Assembly: GCA_965215025.1 (NCBI GenBank)
Contig: CBDCCV010000002.1
Coordinates: 992,001-1,056,000, forward strand
DNA length: 64,000 nucleotides
Source: CBDCCV01 sp965215025
Lineage (GTDB): Bacteria > Bacteroidota > Rhodothermia > Rhodothermales > Salinibacteraceae
Reading direction: 5' to 3'
Below, piece after piece: positions 16,771 to 25,219 of the stretch; position 1 is the first letter of the stretch, and each line of letters starts with the position of its first letter. Position numbers and translations under genes: made by a program. The notes below the pieces were generated by a model that worked only from the letters and a program-made list of their open reading frames with translations, searched no databases and was not told where the DNA came from.

Positions 16771-16878
16771 GATAAGCCTCATCGGTTGTCTAAACAGAAG
16801 ATAGGGAACGCGCGAACCGCGCCGGCAAGGAGAAGTTTCGGTGAAGCGCGCGGAGAAGCGCGGCACCCTGACGTACGA

Positions 16879-16910
16879 AAGCCCGCCCTGCACTGAGGCA
16901 GAGCGGGCTT
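16879..16910 (-). terminator. Hairpin after the cold-shock gene
   Basis: AAGCCCGC pairs with GCGGGCTT around an inner CTGC/GCAG stem. On the minus strand it is followed by TTTCGT, a weak T-tract. It lies 24 bp past the csp stop codon. Confidence 0.55.
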
Positions 16911-16933
16911 CGCAGAACGGATCCAAAAAGACT

Positions 16934-17149
16934 TTACATGGCCCGGTCGGTGCGGTCTACGTTCGTGGCGCGGAGGCCCTTGGGCGTCTCCTCGATGTCG
17001 AACTCCACGTTCTCGCCCTCGCGTAGCTCGTCGCCGTAGCCGCTTGCGTCGATGGCTGAGTGGTGCACGAACACGTCGTCCCCGCCCCCTTCCTGTTCAA
17101 TAAATCCGAAGCCCTTCTCAGAGCTGTACCACTTTACTTTTCCCTTCAT
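16934..17149 (-). CDS. Cold-shock domain protein (CspA family)
   Basis: A 71-residue single OB-fold protein that binds single-stranded RNA/DNA as an RNA chaperone. RNP1 K-G-F-G-F-I and RNP2 V-F-V-H-H are both intact, and the start M-K-G-K-V-K-W-Y is typical. The 17150-17374 gap upstream is 225 bp with no other gene, leaving room for the long 5' leader usual for csp genes, though I cannot identify a thermosensor fold by eye. Confidence 0.96.
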   Translation of the reverse strand: MKGKVKWYSSEKGFGFIEQEGGGDDVFVHHSAIDASGYGDELREGENVEFDIEETPKGLRATNVDRTDRAM

Positions 17150-17374
17150 GGTGCGTCACCTTGTTCTGATTTCGGGGCAGCGGGCCTACGGCCTCATCCG
17201 TGCGCGAGCCTGCTCCGGGCCATAAGCCCTAGGCAGCCTCGTGCGGAACGCGATCAAATAGGACTCGCTGCTTTCCTGTGCGTCGATGAAATGCGCCGCA
17301 CGTTTAGAAGCGCGGAGCACAGCGGCGTAACTGTGCAGCGTGCGGGCGGTTCCGCCCCAACGCCGAGGCGCGCC

Positions 17375-18043
17375 TTACGCCGCCTCAGCCGGAGGCGCTA
17401 CGCTGGAGCTTTGGCGCAGGAGCGCGGTGGCCTCCGGACCGCAGTTGAACAAAAGGTCTGCCGCCGAAAGGCCCGGCTCGAAGCCCTCGAAGTTCTGCCG
17501 GTACGTGGGCGGCGCGCAGCGGAGCACATGCTGCCCGGCACCTTCCGCCTCTTCTGGCAGAACGAGGCGCGGCCCTGCTCCCACCTGCTCTAAGATGGCC
17601 TCGGGCGTATCGGCGGGGCCGCCAAGTGCGGAGGCGCGGACGATCTCGGTGGAGAGGTCCATCAGCCGGGCGAGCAGCTCGACAGAGGCGCAGGCGAGCG
17701 GGCCGAGGCGCGTCCACTCGCGCTCGAAAAAGGGCCGCACCTCCGGCTCGTAGAACTCGAAGTAGGGCGTCGAGCGGTAGTTGTACTGGAACGCGCGCCA
17801 GTGCTTGGGCAGCCAGCGCTCGCGGTTCTCGACGGCCACGTCGGTGAGCGCGCGGCCCCGCTGCCCGCCTTTGAGCGGCACGCTGATCCACTGCCAGCCC
17901 TGCGGCGTGCGCAGCTTGCCGCGGCTGGCCATCGAGGAGCGGCGGTGGCGCAGCGTGTCGGCTAGGACGAACACGTCGGCGCGCTCAACGAGGGCCATGT
18001 ACGGCAAGCCGGGGAAGTACTCGGGCGGGCGCAGGGCGATCAT
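17375..18043 (-). CDS. WbqC family protein
   Basis: The first 75 residues match the WbqC pattern: P-P-E-Y-F-P-G-L-P-Y, a V-F-V-L-A-D segment, then R-T-P-Q-G-W-Q-W-I-S-V-P-L. WbqC-like proteins are found in O-antigen and glycan loci and are thought to act in sugar-nucleotide modification, but the reaction is not settled. I begin at the ATG at 18043; upstream in-frame sequence has no family resemblance. The gene diverges from cruF across a 284-bp gap that also contains an AT-rich patch at 18195-18240, a plausible promoter zone. Confidence 0.85.
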   Translation of the reverse strand: MIALRPPEYFPGLPYMALVERADVFVLADTLRHRRSSMASRGKLRTPQGWQWISVPLKGGQRGRALTDVAVENRERWLPKHWRAFQYNYRSTPYFEFYEPEVRPFFEREWTRLGPLACASVELLARLMDLSTEIVRASALGGPADTPEAILEQVGAGPRLVLPEEAEGAGQHVLRCAPPTYRQNFEGFEPGLSAADLLFNCGPEATALLRQSSSVAPPAEAA

Positions 18044-18327
18044 CAGAAGAGGCGGCGCGTTGCAGAGGCGGTTGCAGAAAGCGTTGTAAGCCGGAGCGCC
18101 GCCGCTTGGTTCGCACCGCTGCTCCAGGCCGATGAGATCCCGCGCGAGCGCGAAGCGTAGTGCGCACTGCGGCGGAGGCTGGCGCGAAGTAACCATTTCC
18201 GTCGGTTTTCATTTGTTTCCGAAAACATCGAAACTATATTCTGCCCTCTCCCCCTGCGGATTTTTTCTGCGGGGTTGAGCGTGCCGCTGCTCGCCGCCGC
18301 CGCTTCGGGTTCCTCCCTTCTGACGCC

Positions 18328-19248
18328 ATGCCTGCCGACTCTGTGGACGCCCCGCCGCACCATCCAACCGAGAAGCGCCGCCTCAACGAGGTGCGTTGGG
18401 CGCCCGCGGTTGAGCGCCCGTTTCGCATCGTCTTTGCCGTTTTCGTGGGCGCCATCGCGTTTAGCGTGTTGGGGATGCTGCTCCTGAAGCTCGTGCCTTC
18501 GTCCATGGCGCTCTTTGGGCCGTATTACCCCACCCTCGTCAAAGCGCCGACGTGGACGTACATGGCGCTCCTTCCCGTCTTGCCTGTGCTGATGTACGTC
18601 CGCGCGCTGGGCGCCGGGCGCATGGCGTTCTTCGTGGCGTGGGGCTGCGTCATCGGCGGGGCGAGCGAGCTGGTTGGGACGCAAGCAGGGATTCCGTTTG
18701 GCGAGTACTTCTACACGAGCTGGCTTGGCCCGAAGATCGCCGGGCACGTGCCGTACTTCATCCCGCCTTCGTGGTTTGCCATGTCCATCGTCTCGCTCGA
18801 CCTGGCGCGGCGCGTGGCGCGCTTGGCGGGCGGCGGACGCCTGGCGCGCATCTTTTTGGGCACGGCGTTTATGGTGCTCTGGGACGTATCGCTCGACCCG
18901 GCCATGAACTTTGCGTTTCCGTTCTGGCAGTACCCCGGCGGCGGGTTCTTCTACGGGATGCCGCTCTCGAACTGGCTCGGATGGGCGGCCGTGACGTTCG
19001 TGATCATGGCCGGGTACGAGTGGATCGGCGGGGGGCTGCCGGCGTCGAGCCGCTGGGCGCCGTGGGTCTACGCGCTCAACGCGCTCTTCCCACTGGCGAT
19101 CTCGGCGCTGCAAGGCGTCTACGGCGCGGCGGTTTTCGGACTCGCGGCGCTGGCCGTCCCGCTCGGCGCGCTCTACCTAGCCGAGCGCCGTGCCGGTGCG
19201 CCTGAGTCCGCGTCCCCGGTGCAGGCGCGCGCGCCGGCCGAGCGCTGA
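18328..19248 (+). CDS. cruF: Carotenoid biosynthesis protein, CruF-like 1',2'-hydratase (DUF422)
   Basis: CruF-type enzymes hydrate the psi-end 1',2' double bond of carotenoids, making the tertiary hydroxyl that is later glycosylated. The 306-residue integral membrane protein has about seven spans and the family motifs G-G-A-S-E-L-V-G-T, G-I-P-F-G-E-Y-F-Y-T, P-Y-F-I-P-P-S-W-F and W-D-V-S-L-D-P-A-M, with acidic residues inside helices. It is directly followed by crtB and the acyl- and glycosyltransferase genes below, which supports the assignment. Confidence 0.88.
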   Translation: MPADSVDAPPHHPTEKRRLNEVRWAPAVERPFRIVFAVFVGAIAFSVLGMLLLKLVPSSMALFGPYYPTLVKAPTWTYMALLPVLPVLMYVRALGAGRMAFFVAWGCVIGGASELVGTQAGIPFGEYFYTSWLGPKIAGHVPYFIPPSWFAMSIVSLDLARRVARLAGGGRLARIFLGTAFMVLWDVSLDPAMNFAFPFWQYPGGGFFYGMPLSNWLGWAAVTFVIMAGYEWIGGGLPASSRWAPWVYALNALFPLAISALQGVYGAAVFGLAALAVPLGALYLAERRAGAPESASPVQARAPAER

Positions 19249-19293
19249 TCTTTTCCCTCTTCTGCCTGCACCTTTTTGCGGACGCCTTTCGGC

Positions 19294-20289
19294 ATGGACA
19301 GCCTGACGACGACACGCGGCCTCCCGGCGCAGGAGAACGGAGCGCGGCGGCCCAAGAGCGAGGCGCGCCGGCGCGAGGACGGGCAGATCTGGGACGCCTT
19401 TCATCGCCACTCGCGCACGTTCTCCTTGGCGGCGCGGCTCCTCCCCGGCGCCGTGCGGATGCCCGTCGCCACGCTCTACCTCTTCTGCCGCCGCATCGAC
19501 TCCATCGCCGACGAGCGCGTGGTGGAGGCGGGCGCGGACGCGGCGCTCAGCGAGGTGGACGCCGCCCGCGAGGCGCTCTTAGCCACGCTCGCCGGGCGCC
19601 CGCCCAATACGCTCCTGTGGCGGCGCCTGGCCGAGGTCCACGCCGCCTACGCCCTGGCGCCCGCCCCGCTCTACGAACTCCTCGACGGCGCCACGTGGGA
19701 CCTGCGCGCGCGCGCCATCGAGACGGGCGCCGACCTCGTTAACTATTCCAACCTCGTGGCCGGCAGCGTGGGCGCGATGATGCTGCCGCTCCTCGTGCCC
19801 GGCGCCGAGGAACGGGCCAAGCTCGAGGCCTCGGCGCGGACGCTGGGCATCGCCATGCAGATCACGAACATCGTGCGCGACGTGGGCGAGGACGCGCGCC
19901 GCCTGGGCCGCATCTACCTCCCGCGCGCATGGATGGACGAATGCGGCGTCACGCCGGAGGCTCTCAGCCGCGCAGCGCCCGGCACGCCGGAGGGCTACGT
20001 GCCCGCAGGCTACCCGGCGCTTCTGGAGCGGACCATGCAGGCGGCCGAGCTGCGCTACCGACGCTCCGCCGAAGGCATCGGCCACCTGCCGTTGCGTGCG
20101 CGCTTGGCCGTGCGCGCCGCCGCGCGGATGTACCGCGAGATCATGAACGAGGTGCGCGCCCTCGGCTACGCCAACCTCGGCGAGCGTGCGTACGTCTCCT
20201 ACCGCCGCAAGCTCGGCCTCGTCGTCTACGACGGCTACGAGCGCCGCCGCGCCCGCCTGCTGGACGGACGGCCGACGATGGACGACTGA
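19294..20289 (+). CDS. crtB: Phytoene synthase (squalene/phytoene synthase family)
   Basis: CrtB condenses two geranylgeranyl diphosphates into phytoene, the first committed step of carotenoid synthesis. Both aspartate-rich motifs are intact: D69-S-I-A-D73 and D196-V-G-E-D200, with Y-S-N-L-V-A-G-S-V-G between them and H-S-R-T-F-S near residue 40. The gene begins 45 bp after cruF; the ATG at 19294 is preferred over the TTG at 19276. Squalene synthase is the alternative in this family, but the carotenoid neighbours favour phytoene. Confidence 0.92.
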   Translation: MDSLTTTRGLPAQENGARRPKSEARRREDGQIWDAFHRHSRTFSLAARLLPGAVRMPVATLYLFCRRIDSIADERVVEAGADAALSEVDAAREALLATLAGRPPNTLLWRRLAEVHAAYALAPAPLYELLDGATWDLRARAIETGADLVNYSNLVAGSVGAMMLPLLVPGAEERAKLEASARTLGIAMQITNIVRDVGEDARRLGRIYLPRAWMDECGVTPEALSRAAPGTPEGYVPAGYPALLERTMQAAELRYRRSAEGIGHLPLRARLAVRAAARMYREIMNEVRALGYANLGERAYVSYRRKLGLVVYDGYERRRARLLDGRPTMDD

Positions 20290-20320
20290 CGACGCTCGGG
20301 GCGTTTTCGGTCGTCCGTCC

Positions 20321-20487
20321 TCATCCTGAACACCGGCACCGGGAGAGGCTCCGTGAAAAATCTCCCCCGTTGACGTATTCTCTGGCGTAGGAGATTCCCG
20401 CATCAAGTGTCCCCCCGGCGCCCCCGCTGAGCGGGGTGAACTCTGGTAAACGCTGCCGGAGCAGGCTCTTCGCGCTGCTCAGGATGG
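20321..20487. repeat. Intergenic repeat bounded by TCATCCTGA / TCAGGATG
   Basis: Left boundary TCATCCTGA (20321) and right boundary CTCAGGATG (20479-20487) enclose internal hairpins (CACCGGCACCGGG; CCCCCGCTGAGCGGGG). It is preceded by a GACGACTGACGACG/CGGTCGTCCGTC half-palindrome that overlaps the crtB stop. Relatives lie at 32259-32365 and 48130-48171. It separates crtB from the acyltransferase. Confidence 0.6.
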
Positions 20488-20501
20488 CACAGGAAGCGCC
20501 C

Positions 20502-21194
20502 ATGAAACCCCTTCAGCGCGTGCTCGGCGGTCTCGTTAGGCGGATGCTGCGGCGCGATCTGCGCGCGGCCTTTCGGCGGGTGGCGTGGGTGGGGGCGGCG
20601 CCTCGGCTCCCGCGCGGCGTGCCCGTCATCTGCTTTGCCAACCACCACAGCTACTACGACGGGCACCTGCTCTGGCTCGTGGTCGAAGAGATGCTCGGCC
20701 GCCCGGCCACGCTCTGGATGGCCGACTGGGACCGCTTCCCCTTTTTCGGCGCCGCCGGCGCGCAGCCGTTTCCCGAGGGCGACGCCCGCCGCCGCTCCGC
20801 TACGCTCCGCCGCACGGCGCGCCGCTTCCGCGAAGATCCCGAGACGGTGCTCATCTACTTCCCGGAAGGCCGCCTGCGCGCGCCGGAGGAAGGAATCGCG
20901 CCCTTTTCAGAAAAGACGTTCGAGCGCCTCGACCGCCTTTTTCCAGAAAAAGTGTGGTGGCCCGTGGCGATCCACGTCACGTGGTGGGGCGAGGCCAAGC
21001 CCACGGCGCTCCTCTCCGGCGGCGCGCCCCACGCCGAGGCCACCGGACGGGAGCGCGCCTGTCTCGCCGCGCAGTGGAACGCGCTTTGCAGCCAGCGGCC
21101 TCACGCGTATCTTACGCTCCTCGAAGGACGCCCCGGCGTGGCCGAGCGTTGGGACTTCTCGCTGGCCTCCCGCTTTTTCCGCCGCTACCTATGA
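20502..21194 (+). CDS. PlsC-like acyltransferase, probable carotenoid-glycoside acyltransferase
   Basis: A 230-residue acyltransferase of the lysophosphatidate (PlsC) fold: catalytic H48-H-S-Y-Y-D53 (H-x4-D) and F-P-E-G-R near residue 125. It starts at the ATG at 20502 with AGGAAG seven bases upstream. Its place between crtB and a glycosyltransferase, in a locus with cruF, suggests it acylates the sugar of a carotenoid glycoside, as CruD-like enzymes do in green sulfur bacteria and as needed for salinixanthin-type pigments (inference). The stop overlaps the next start as ATGA. Confidence 0.82.
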   Translation: MKPLQRVLGGLVRRMLRRDLRAAFRRVAWVGAAPRLPRGVPVICFANHHSYYDGHLLWLVVEEMLGRPATLWMADWDRFPFFGAAGAQPFPEGDARRRSATLRRTARRFREDPETVLIYFPEGRLRAPEEGIAPFSEKTFERLDRLFPEKVWWPVAIHVTWWGEAKPTALLSGGAPHAEATGRERACLAAQWNALCSQRPHAYLTLLEGRPGVAERWDFSLASRFFRRYL

Positions 21195-21841
21195 CGACGC
21201 TCCTCCTCGCGCCGCTCCTCGCCCTGGCCGCCATGACCGCCCCGCCCGGCGCCTCGTTTGCCGAGAAGACGCAGGCGTACTACGCGCAGAAAGACGCTGG
21301 CGCCCTCGAAGCGCTCCTGGCCCGCGCCGAGGGACGCGAGGACGCCTTCCTGTGCCGCTACCGCCTCTACCCGCTTACCGAAAACGCCGCCCACATCGCC
21401 ACGCTGCCCGAGAACGCTGAAGATGGCTCGGCCCGCGCGATGGCGCTTTTGGCTGGGCTGTGGGGCTACCGCGCGTCGCGCGGCTCTCTTTTCCAGAAGA
21501 TCACCTACGGCCGCCGCTCGCAACGCCTCCTCGACGCCGCGCGTGCTCAGGACTCGCTCGACCCTTACGTGCTGCTCATCGAAGGGCAGTCGCTCCTCTT
21601 CCGCCCCGCCCTCGTGGGCGGCAACGCGCGCGAGGCGCTCAGGCGCTTCCGCCGGCTGCGCTCCGTTTTGGAGCACCACCCCGACGCCGGCATCGCCCCG
21701 ATGGAAGCCGACCTCTGGACCTGGTACGCCCTCGACACCCTCGGCAGCGACGAGGCGCCGGCCCTCCGCCGGAAGCTCCTGGCGCAGAACCCGCCGCCCC
21801 TCTACCGCGAATTTTTGACGGGGATGGGTAAGAAAGGGTGA
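21191..21841 (+). CDS. Exported protein of unknown function in the carotenoid operon
   Basis: It overlaps the acyltransferase by four bases (ATGA), so it is translationally coupled. The N-terminus T-T-L-L-L-A-P-L-L-A-L-A-A-M-T-A is a signal peptide; the remaining ~195 residues are helical with a repeat-like pattern (A-R-A-Q-D-S-L-D-P-Y-V, then N-A-R-E-A-L-R-R-F-R-R-L) suggesting tetratricopeptide-type helices. It has no catalytic motif. A periplasmic or membrane-surface helper for the carotenoid enzymes is possible; I do not recognise the family. Confidence 0.75.
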   Translation: MTTLLLAPLLALAAMTAPPGASFAEKTQAYYAQKDAGALEALLARAEGREDAFLCRYRLYPLTENAAHIATLPENAEDGSARAMALLAGLWGYRASRGSLFQKITYGRRSQRLLDAARAQDSLDPYVLLIEGQSLLFRPALVGGNAREALRRFRRLRSVLEHHPDAGIAPMEADLWTWYALDTLGSDEAPALRRKLLAQNPPPLYREFLTGMGKKG

Positions 21842-21950
21842 GCGGAGGAATGGGTGCAAAGGAGACTTGGCTTTCTAAGCGGTTCCCTTCTTCTGCCTGT
21901 CTCCTCCCCTCACTTTTTCTCCCACTCACCCTCTCCCCCTTTCCCAGCCG

Positions 21951-23024
21951 ATGGCTCTTGCGCTCACGCTCGTCCACGCTGCCATCTGGGCCACCCTGCT
22001 GGCGAACGTGATCTACCTGCGGCGCGGGGTGCGGCGGGCGGTGTGGAGGGGCGAGCGGCCGTCCGTTTCCGTCCTCGTCCCCGCGCGCAACGAGGAAGAA
22101 AACCTCAGGCGGCTCCTCCCCTCCCTCCGCGCACAGGCGTACCCGGAAGCCGAGTTCATCGTGTACGACGACGGCTCGGAGGACGCCACGTGGGAAGTGC
22201 TCCAAAGCGCCGCCGAGGAGGACGCGCGCCTGCGTCCCCTTCGCGGCCAGGGGCCGCCGCCCGGCTGGCTCGGCAAGCCGCACGCGCTCCATGAGGCCGC
22301 CCGCCACGCCACCGGCCGCGTCTTCCTCTTCCTCGACGCCGACGCGCGCCTGGAAGACCCCGGCGCGCTCGAACGCCTCGTCCGCCGCTTCATGGCCGAG
22401 CCGGGCGACGTGGTGCTCACCGGCCTGCCCCGCCTGCGCGGTGGCGCTCCGCTGCTGGTGAGCCTCGTGCCGAACGCCCTGCTCACGGGCCTGCCCTGGC
22501 CGCTCGTGCGGCGGATGCGGGTGCAATCGCTCGGCGCGGTGAACGGGCAGTTCTGGATGCTCAGCGCTGAGGACTACCGCCGCTACGCCCCGCACGAGTG
22601 CGTCCGCCAAAAAGTGCTCGAAGACGTGGAGATCGGCCGCTACCTCAAAAGCGAAGGCTTCACGCCCGTCCTCGCCGACGTGCAGCAGGAGATCTCCATC
22701 TTCATGTATCCGGGCATGACCGAGGCGTGGCGCGGCTTCCGGAAGAATGCGTACCTCATCCTCGGCGGGACGCCCGCAGCATTTGCGCTGCTGTTTGCGT
22801 TCTTCCTCTTTACGTTCCTCCTGGCGCCCTTTTTTGCGCCGTGGCTGCTCGTCTCGCTCTACGGCCTCAAGACGGCCACGGACCGCCTCGCTGGTTTTCC
22901 GCTGTGGGTCTCGCTCTTGACGCCGCTCTCTTTTGCTCTCGCCGTGGCGCTTCAGCTCGACTCCGCGCTCAGCCACTGGACCGGGCGCGTGGCGTGGAAG
23001 GGGCGCAGCGTGGCGCCGTCGTGA
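21951..23024 (+). CDS. Family 2 glycosyltransferase, CruC-like
   Basis: A 357-residue membrane GT-A enzyme: an N-terminal span, then V-S-V-L-V-P-A-R-N-E-E-E-N, V-Y-D-D-G-S-E-D (nucleotide site) and L-F-L-D-A-D-A-R (DxD), and after G-A-V-N-G-Q-F-W-M-L two or three C-terminal membrane spans. GT2 proteins of this shape include CruC, which glycosylates the CruF-made hydroxyl of carotenoids. With cruF, crtB and the acyltransferase this gives hydration, glycosylation and acylation in one locus. Specificity is inferred from context. Confidence 0.85.
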   Translation: MALALTLVHAAIWATLLANVIYLRRGVRRAVWRGERPSVSVLVPARNEEENLRRLLPSLRAQAYPEAEFIVYDDGSEDATWEVLQSAAEEDARLRPLRGQGPPPGWLGKPHALHEAARHATGRVFLFLDADARLEDPGALERLVRRFMAEPGDVVLTGLPRLRGGAPLLVSLVPNALLTGLPWPLVRRMRVQSLGAVNGQFWMLSAEDYRRYAPHECVRQKVLEDVEIGRYLKSEGFTPVLADVQQEISIFMYPGMTEAWRGFRKNAYLILGGTPAAFALLFAFFLFTFLLAPFFAPWLLVSLYGLKTATDRLAGFPLWVSLLTPLSFALAVALQLDSALSHWTGRVAWKGRSVAPS

Positions 23025-23042
23025 GCTGGAGGACTCACGCTT

Positions 23043-23102
23043 ATGACGACGGACGATGGGCGACGTTTAATCTGAGCGTGTCGTCCGTCTTCGGTCGTCA
23101 TC
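23043..23102. repeat. Intergenic inverted repeat, GACGACGGACGAT family
   Basis: ATGACGACGGACGATGG (left) faces GTCGTCCGTCTTCGGTCGTC (right). Sister copies are at 49132-49204 and 59444-59518, with a half-copy at 20281-20317. Confidence 0.65.
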
Positions 23103-23195
23103 GCTTACGCAGATCGGCTTTCCCGCCGCCGGGCTGAGGGTTATATTGCTCGCGCGGTGCGTCCTCAGCCTCTTTCCCTCTTCCTGCTTTCTTCT

Positions 23196-23555
23196 ATGCG
23201 CGGTACCCTCATCTTCGCCCTCGTGCTTTCGGTCCTCATGGTCATCTTCGCCCTCTTGAACAACGAGGACATGGTGGTCAACTTCGGCTTTTTCGACACG
23301 CGCGGGCCGAAGGCGCTCGTCCTGATCGTCACGTTCGTGCTCGGGGTGATTGCAGGCGTGCTGGCGATGCTTTCCAGCCGGCGCCGCAAGCGCCACGATG
23401 AGAAAAGACACGTGGAAGCGACCTCTACAGCAACGACCGCGGAGCCGTCCGAGCGCGCCGAGACGCCCGGCACCCAGCGCTCGGCGGGCGAGGCGCGTCA
23501 CTCCACCGGCCCGTCTTCCGGCCCTTCTTCTTCCAGCAGCGGACGCTCGTCGTAG
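23196..23555 (+). CDS. LapA family (DUF1049) membrane protein
   Basis: A 119-residue inner-membrane protein with two spans (about 3-20 and 40-62) separated by N-N-E-D-M-V-V-N-F-G-F-F, the conserved loop of LapA/DUF1049 proteins (linked to lipopolysaccharide assembly in enterics), then a basic stretch and a Ser/Thr-rich, probably disordered tail. The ATG at 23196 is chosen over the upstream GTG. corA follows within 10 bp, so the two are probably co-transcribed. Confidence 0.8.
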   Translation: MRGTLIFALVLSVLMVIFALLNNEDMVVNFGFFDTRGPKALVLIVTFVLGVIAGVLAMLSSRRRKRHDEKRHVEATSTATTAEPSERAETPGTQRSAGEARHSTGPSSGPSSSSSGRSS

Positions 23556-23564
23556 CGGGAACGG

Positions 23565-24668
23565 TTGGAGAAGAAAAAGACCTTTTCGGCCATGCTCCCC
23601 TACGTCAGGAAGATCCCTTACGTCAAGAAGCGGCAGCACAAGGCGGGCATGGCGCCCGGTACCATCGCCTTCGTGGGCGAGGCGCGCACGGCCCCGGTGG
23701 CGCTCACGCTCATCAACTACGGCCCGGAGCACCTGAGCGAGCGCCCTTTGGAAAACGCCGCCGAGGCCGTAGGCTTCCGCGCCACGCCCGAGGTGAGCTG
23801 GATCAACCTCGACGGCGTGCACGACGAAGACGTGATCCGGCAGATCGGGACAGATTTCGGCATCGACGCGCTCGTCCTGGAGGACATCGTCAACACGGGG
23901 CAGCGGCCCAAGCTCGAAGAGTACGACGGCTACCTCTTCGCCGTGGTCAAGATGCTGCGGATCGAAGAGGGCCAGCTCAAGTCCGAGCAGGTGAGCCTCG
24001 TCGTCGGGCCGGCGTACGTCGTCTCGTTTCAGGAGGAGCCGGGCGACGTGTTTGACCCCGTGCGCGAGCGCATCCGCCACGGGCGCGGGCGCATCCGCCG
24101 CCTCGGGGCCGACTACCTCGCCTACGCCCTCTTGGACGTGATCGTGGACCACTACTTCGTCGTCCTGGAGCATTTTGGCGAGCAGACCGAAAGGCTCGAA
24201 GAAGAGGTCACCGGCGAGGCCACCGAGGCGACGCAGCAGCGCATCAACGCCCTTAGGCGCGACCTCGTTTTGATGCGCCGCGCCGTCTGGCCCGTGCGCG
24301 AGCTGCTCCTGGCGCTCGACCGCTCGGATTCCGACCTCGTCCGCAGCGAGACGCGCCCGTTCCTGCGCGACGCCTACGACCACGCCGTGCAGGTGATCGA
24401 GGTGCTCGAGTCGCTGCGCGAGGTCTTGTCCGGCCTGCACGACCTCTACATGTCGAACCTCTCGAACCGCATGAACGAGGTGATGAAGGTCCTCACCATC
24501 ATCGGCACGATCTTCATTCCGCTCACGTTCGTGGCTGGCATCTACGGGATGAACTTCGAGTACATGCCCGAACTCGGCTACCGCTACGCCTACCCCATCG
24601 CGCTGGCAGCCATGCTGATTATTGGCATTGTGCTCGTGTTTTACTTCAGGCGGAAGGGGTGGATTTGA
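23565..24668 (+). CDS. corA: CorA-type magnesium/divalent cation channel
   Basis: CorA forms a pentameric Mg2+/Co2+ channel. The 367 residues comprise a large N-terminal cytosolic domain, a long helix (L-S-N-R-M-N-E-V-M-K-V-L-T-I-I near 300), two C-terminal membrane spans and the selectivity motif Y-G-M-N-F at about residues 328-332, ending in a basic R-R-K-G tail. The TTG at 23565 is a likely start; an ATG at 23592 is the alternative. The stop overlaps the next gene's start (TGATG). Confidence 0.93.
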   Translation: MEKKKTFSAMLPYVRKIPYVKKRQHKAGMAPGTIAFVGEARTAPVALTLINYGPEHLSERPLENAAEAVGFRATPEVSWINLDGVHDEDVIRQIGTDFGIDALVLEDIVNTGQRPKLEEYDGYLFAVVKMLRIEEGQLKSEQVSLVVGPAYVVSFQEEPGDVFDPVRERIRHGRGRIRRLGADYLAYALLDVIVDHYFVVLEHFGEQTERLEEEVTGEATEATQQRINALRRDLVLMRRAVWPVRELLLALDRSDSDLVRSETRPFLRDAYDHAVQVIEVLESLREVLSGLHDLYMSNLSNRMNEVMKVLTIIGTIFIPLTFVAGIYGMNFEYMPELGYRYAYPIALAAMLIIGIVLVFYFRRKGWI

Positions 24669-25219
24669 TGAGGCATAAAGAGGTACGCATGTGCTTCGCT
24701 GAGCAGGAAATCAGAACTTCGTTCAAGACAAGGTACCGGATTCTTATGCCTGTCTTGACTGTAGGGCTGGGCATCATACTCTACCACGAAGACGCTCACT
24801 CTTTTGAAGGTGGTTCATGGCTCTACTGGTCTCTGGTCATCAGCTACCCGGTCCAGATCTTTTTTGGCGTTATTGCTCCGTGGGTTCTCCGAGTTGTTTT
24901 TAATAAGCGCGGAATACGCTGGTACAACGATTTCTACTTCTTCCGAACCCCACAAACCCGAATCGCTTGGCAGGACATTACGAGTGTGAGGCGTCAGAAG
25001 ATAGGCTTCGACTTCATTCCGCCCCGACACGTCATTCGCATCAGGGGAAGGTGTGTAAGAGCTACGCTTATTTGGGGTTCTTGCTACCGCGACTTCGATA
25101 GAGCCATGCTCCGTTTAGTTGATCGCGTTGATAAAGACGTTGTAGACGAAGCCTGCGTAGCTTTGCATGAACACTACAAGCAACGGGCAGCAGATGCGGA
25201 TAGGCACTCGAACTCGTGA
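24668..25219 (+). CDS. Unknown membrane protein with PH-like cytosolic part
   Basis: This 183-residue protein has two membrane spans (about 25-42 and 52-75). The soluble part then has an F-N-K-R-G-I-R-W-Y start and an I-A-W-Q-D-I-T-S-V-R-R pattern seen in bacterial PH-like domains, but the match is weak. It is clearly more AT-rich than corA and ldcA, yet overlaps both: its ATG shares bases with the corA TGA and its TGA with the GTG of ldcA. Function unknown. Confidence 0.75.
   Translation: MRHKEVRMCFAEQEIRTSFKTRYRILMPVLTVGLGIILYHEDAHSFEGGSWLYWSLVISYPVQIFFGVIAPWVLRVVFNKRGIRWYNDFYFFRTPQTRIAWQDITSVRRQKIGFDFIPPRHVIRIRGRCVRATLIWGSCYRDFDRAMLRLVDRVDKDVVDEACVALHEHYKQRAADADRHSNS

Noticed and set aside
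21639..22976. 445-codon minus-strand frame opposite the GT2 gene
   Set aside because: Shadow frame; the plus strand carries intact GT2 motifs.
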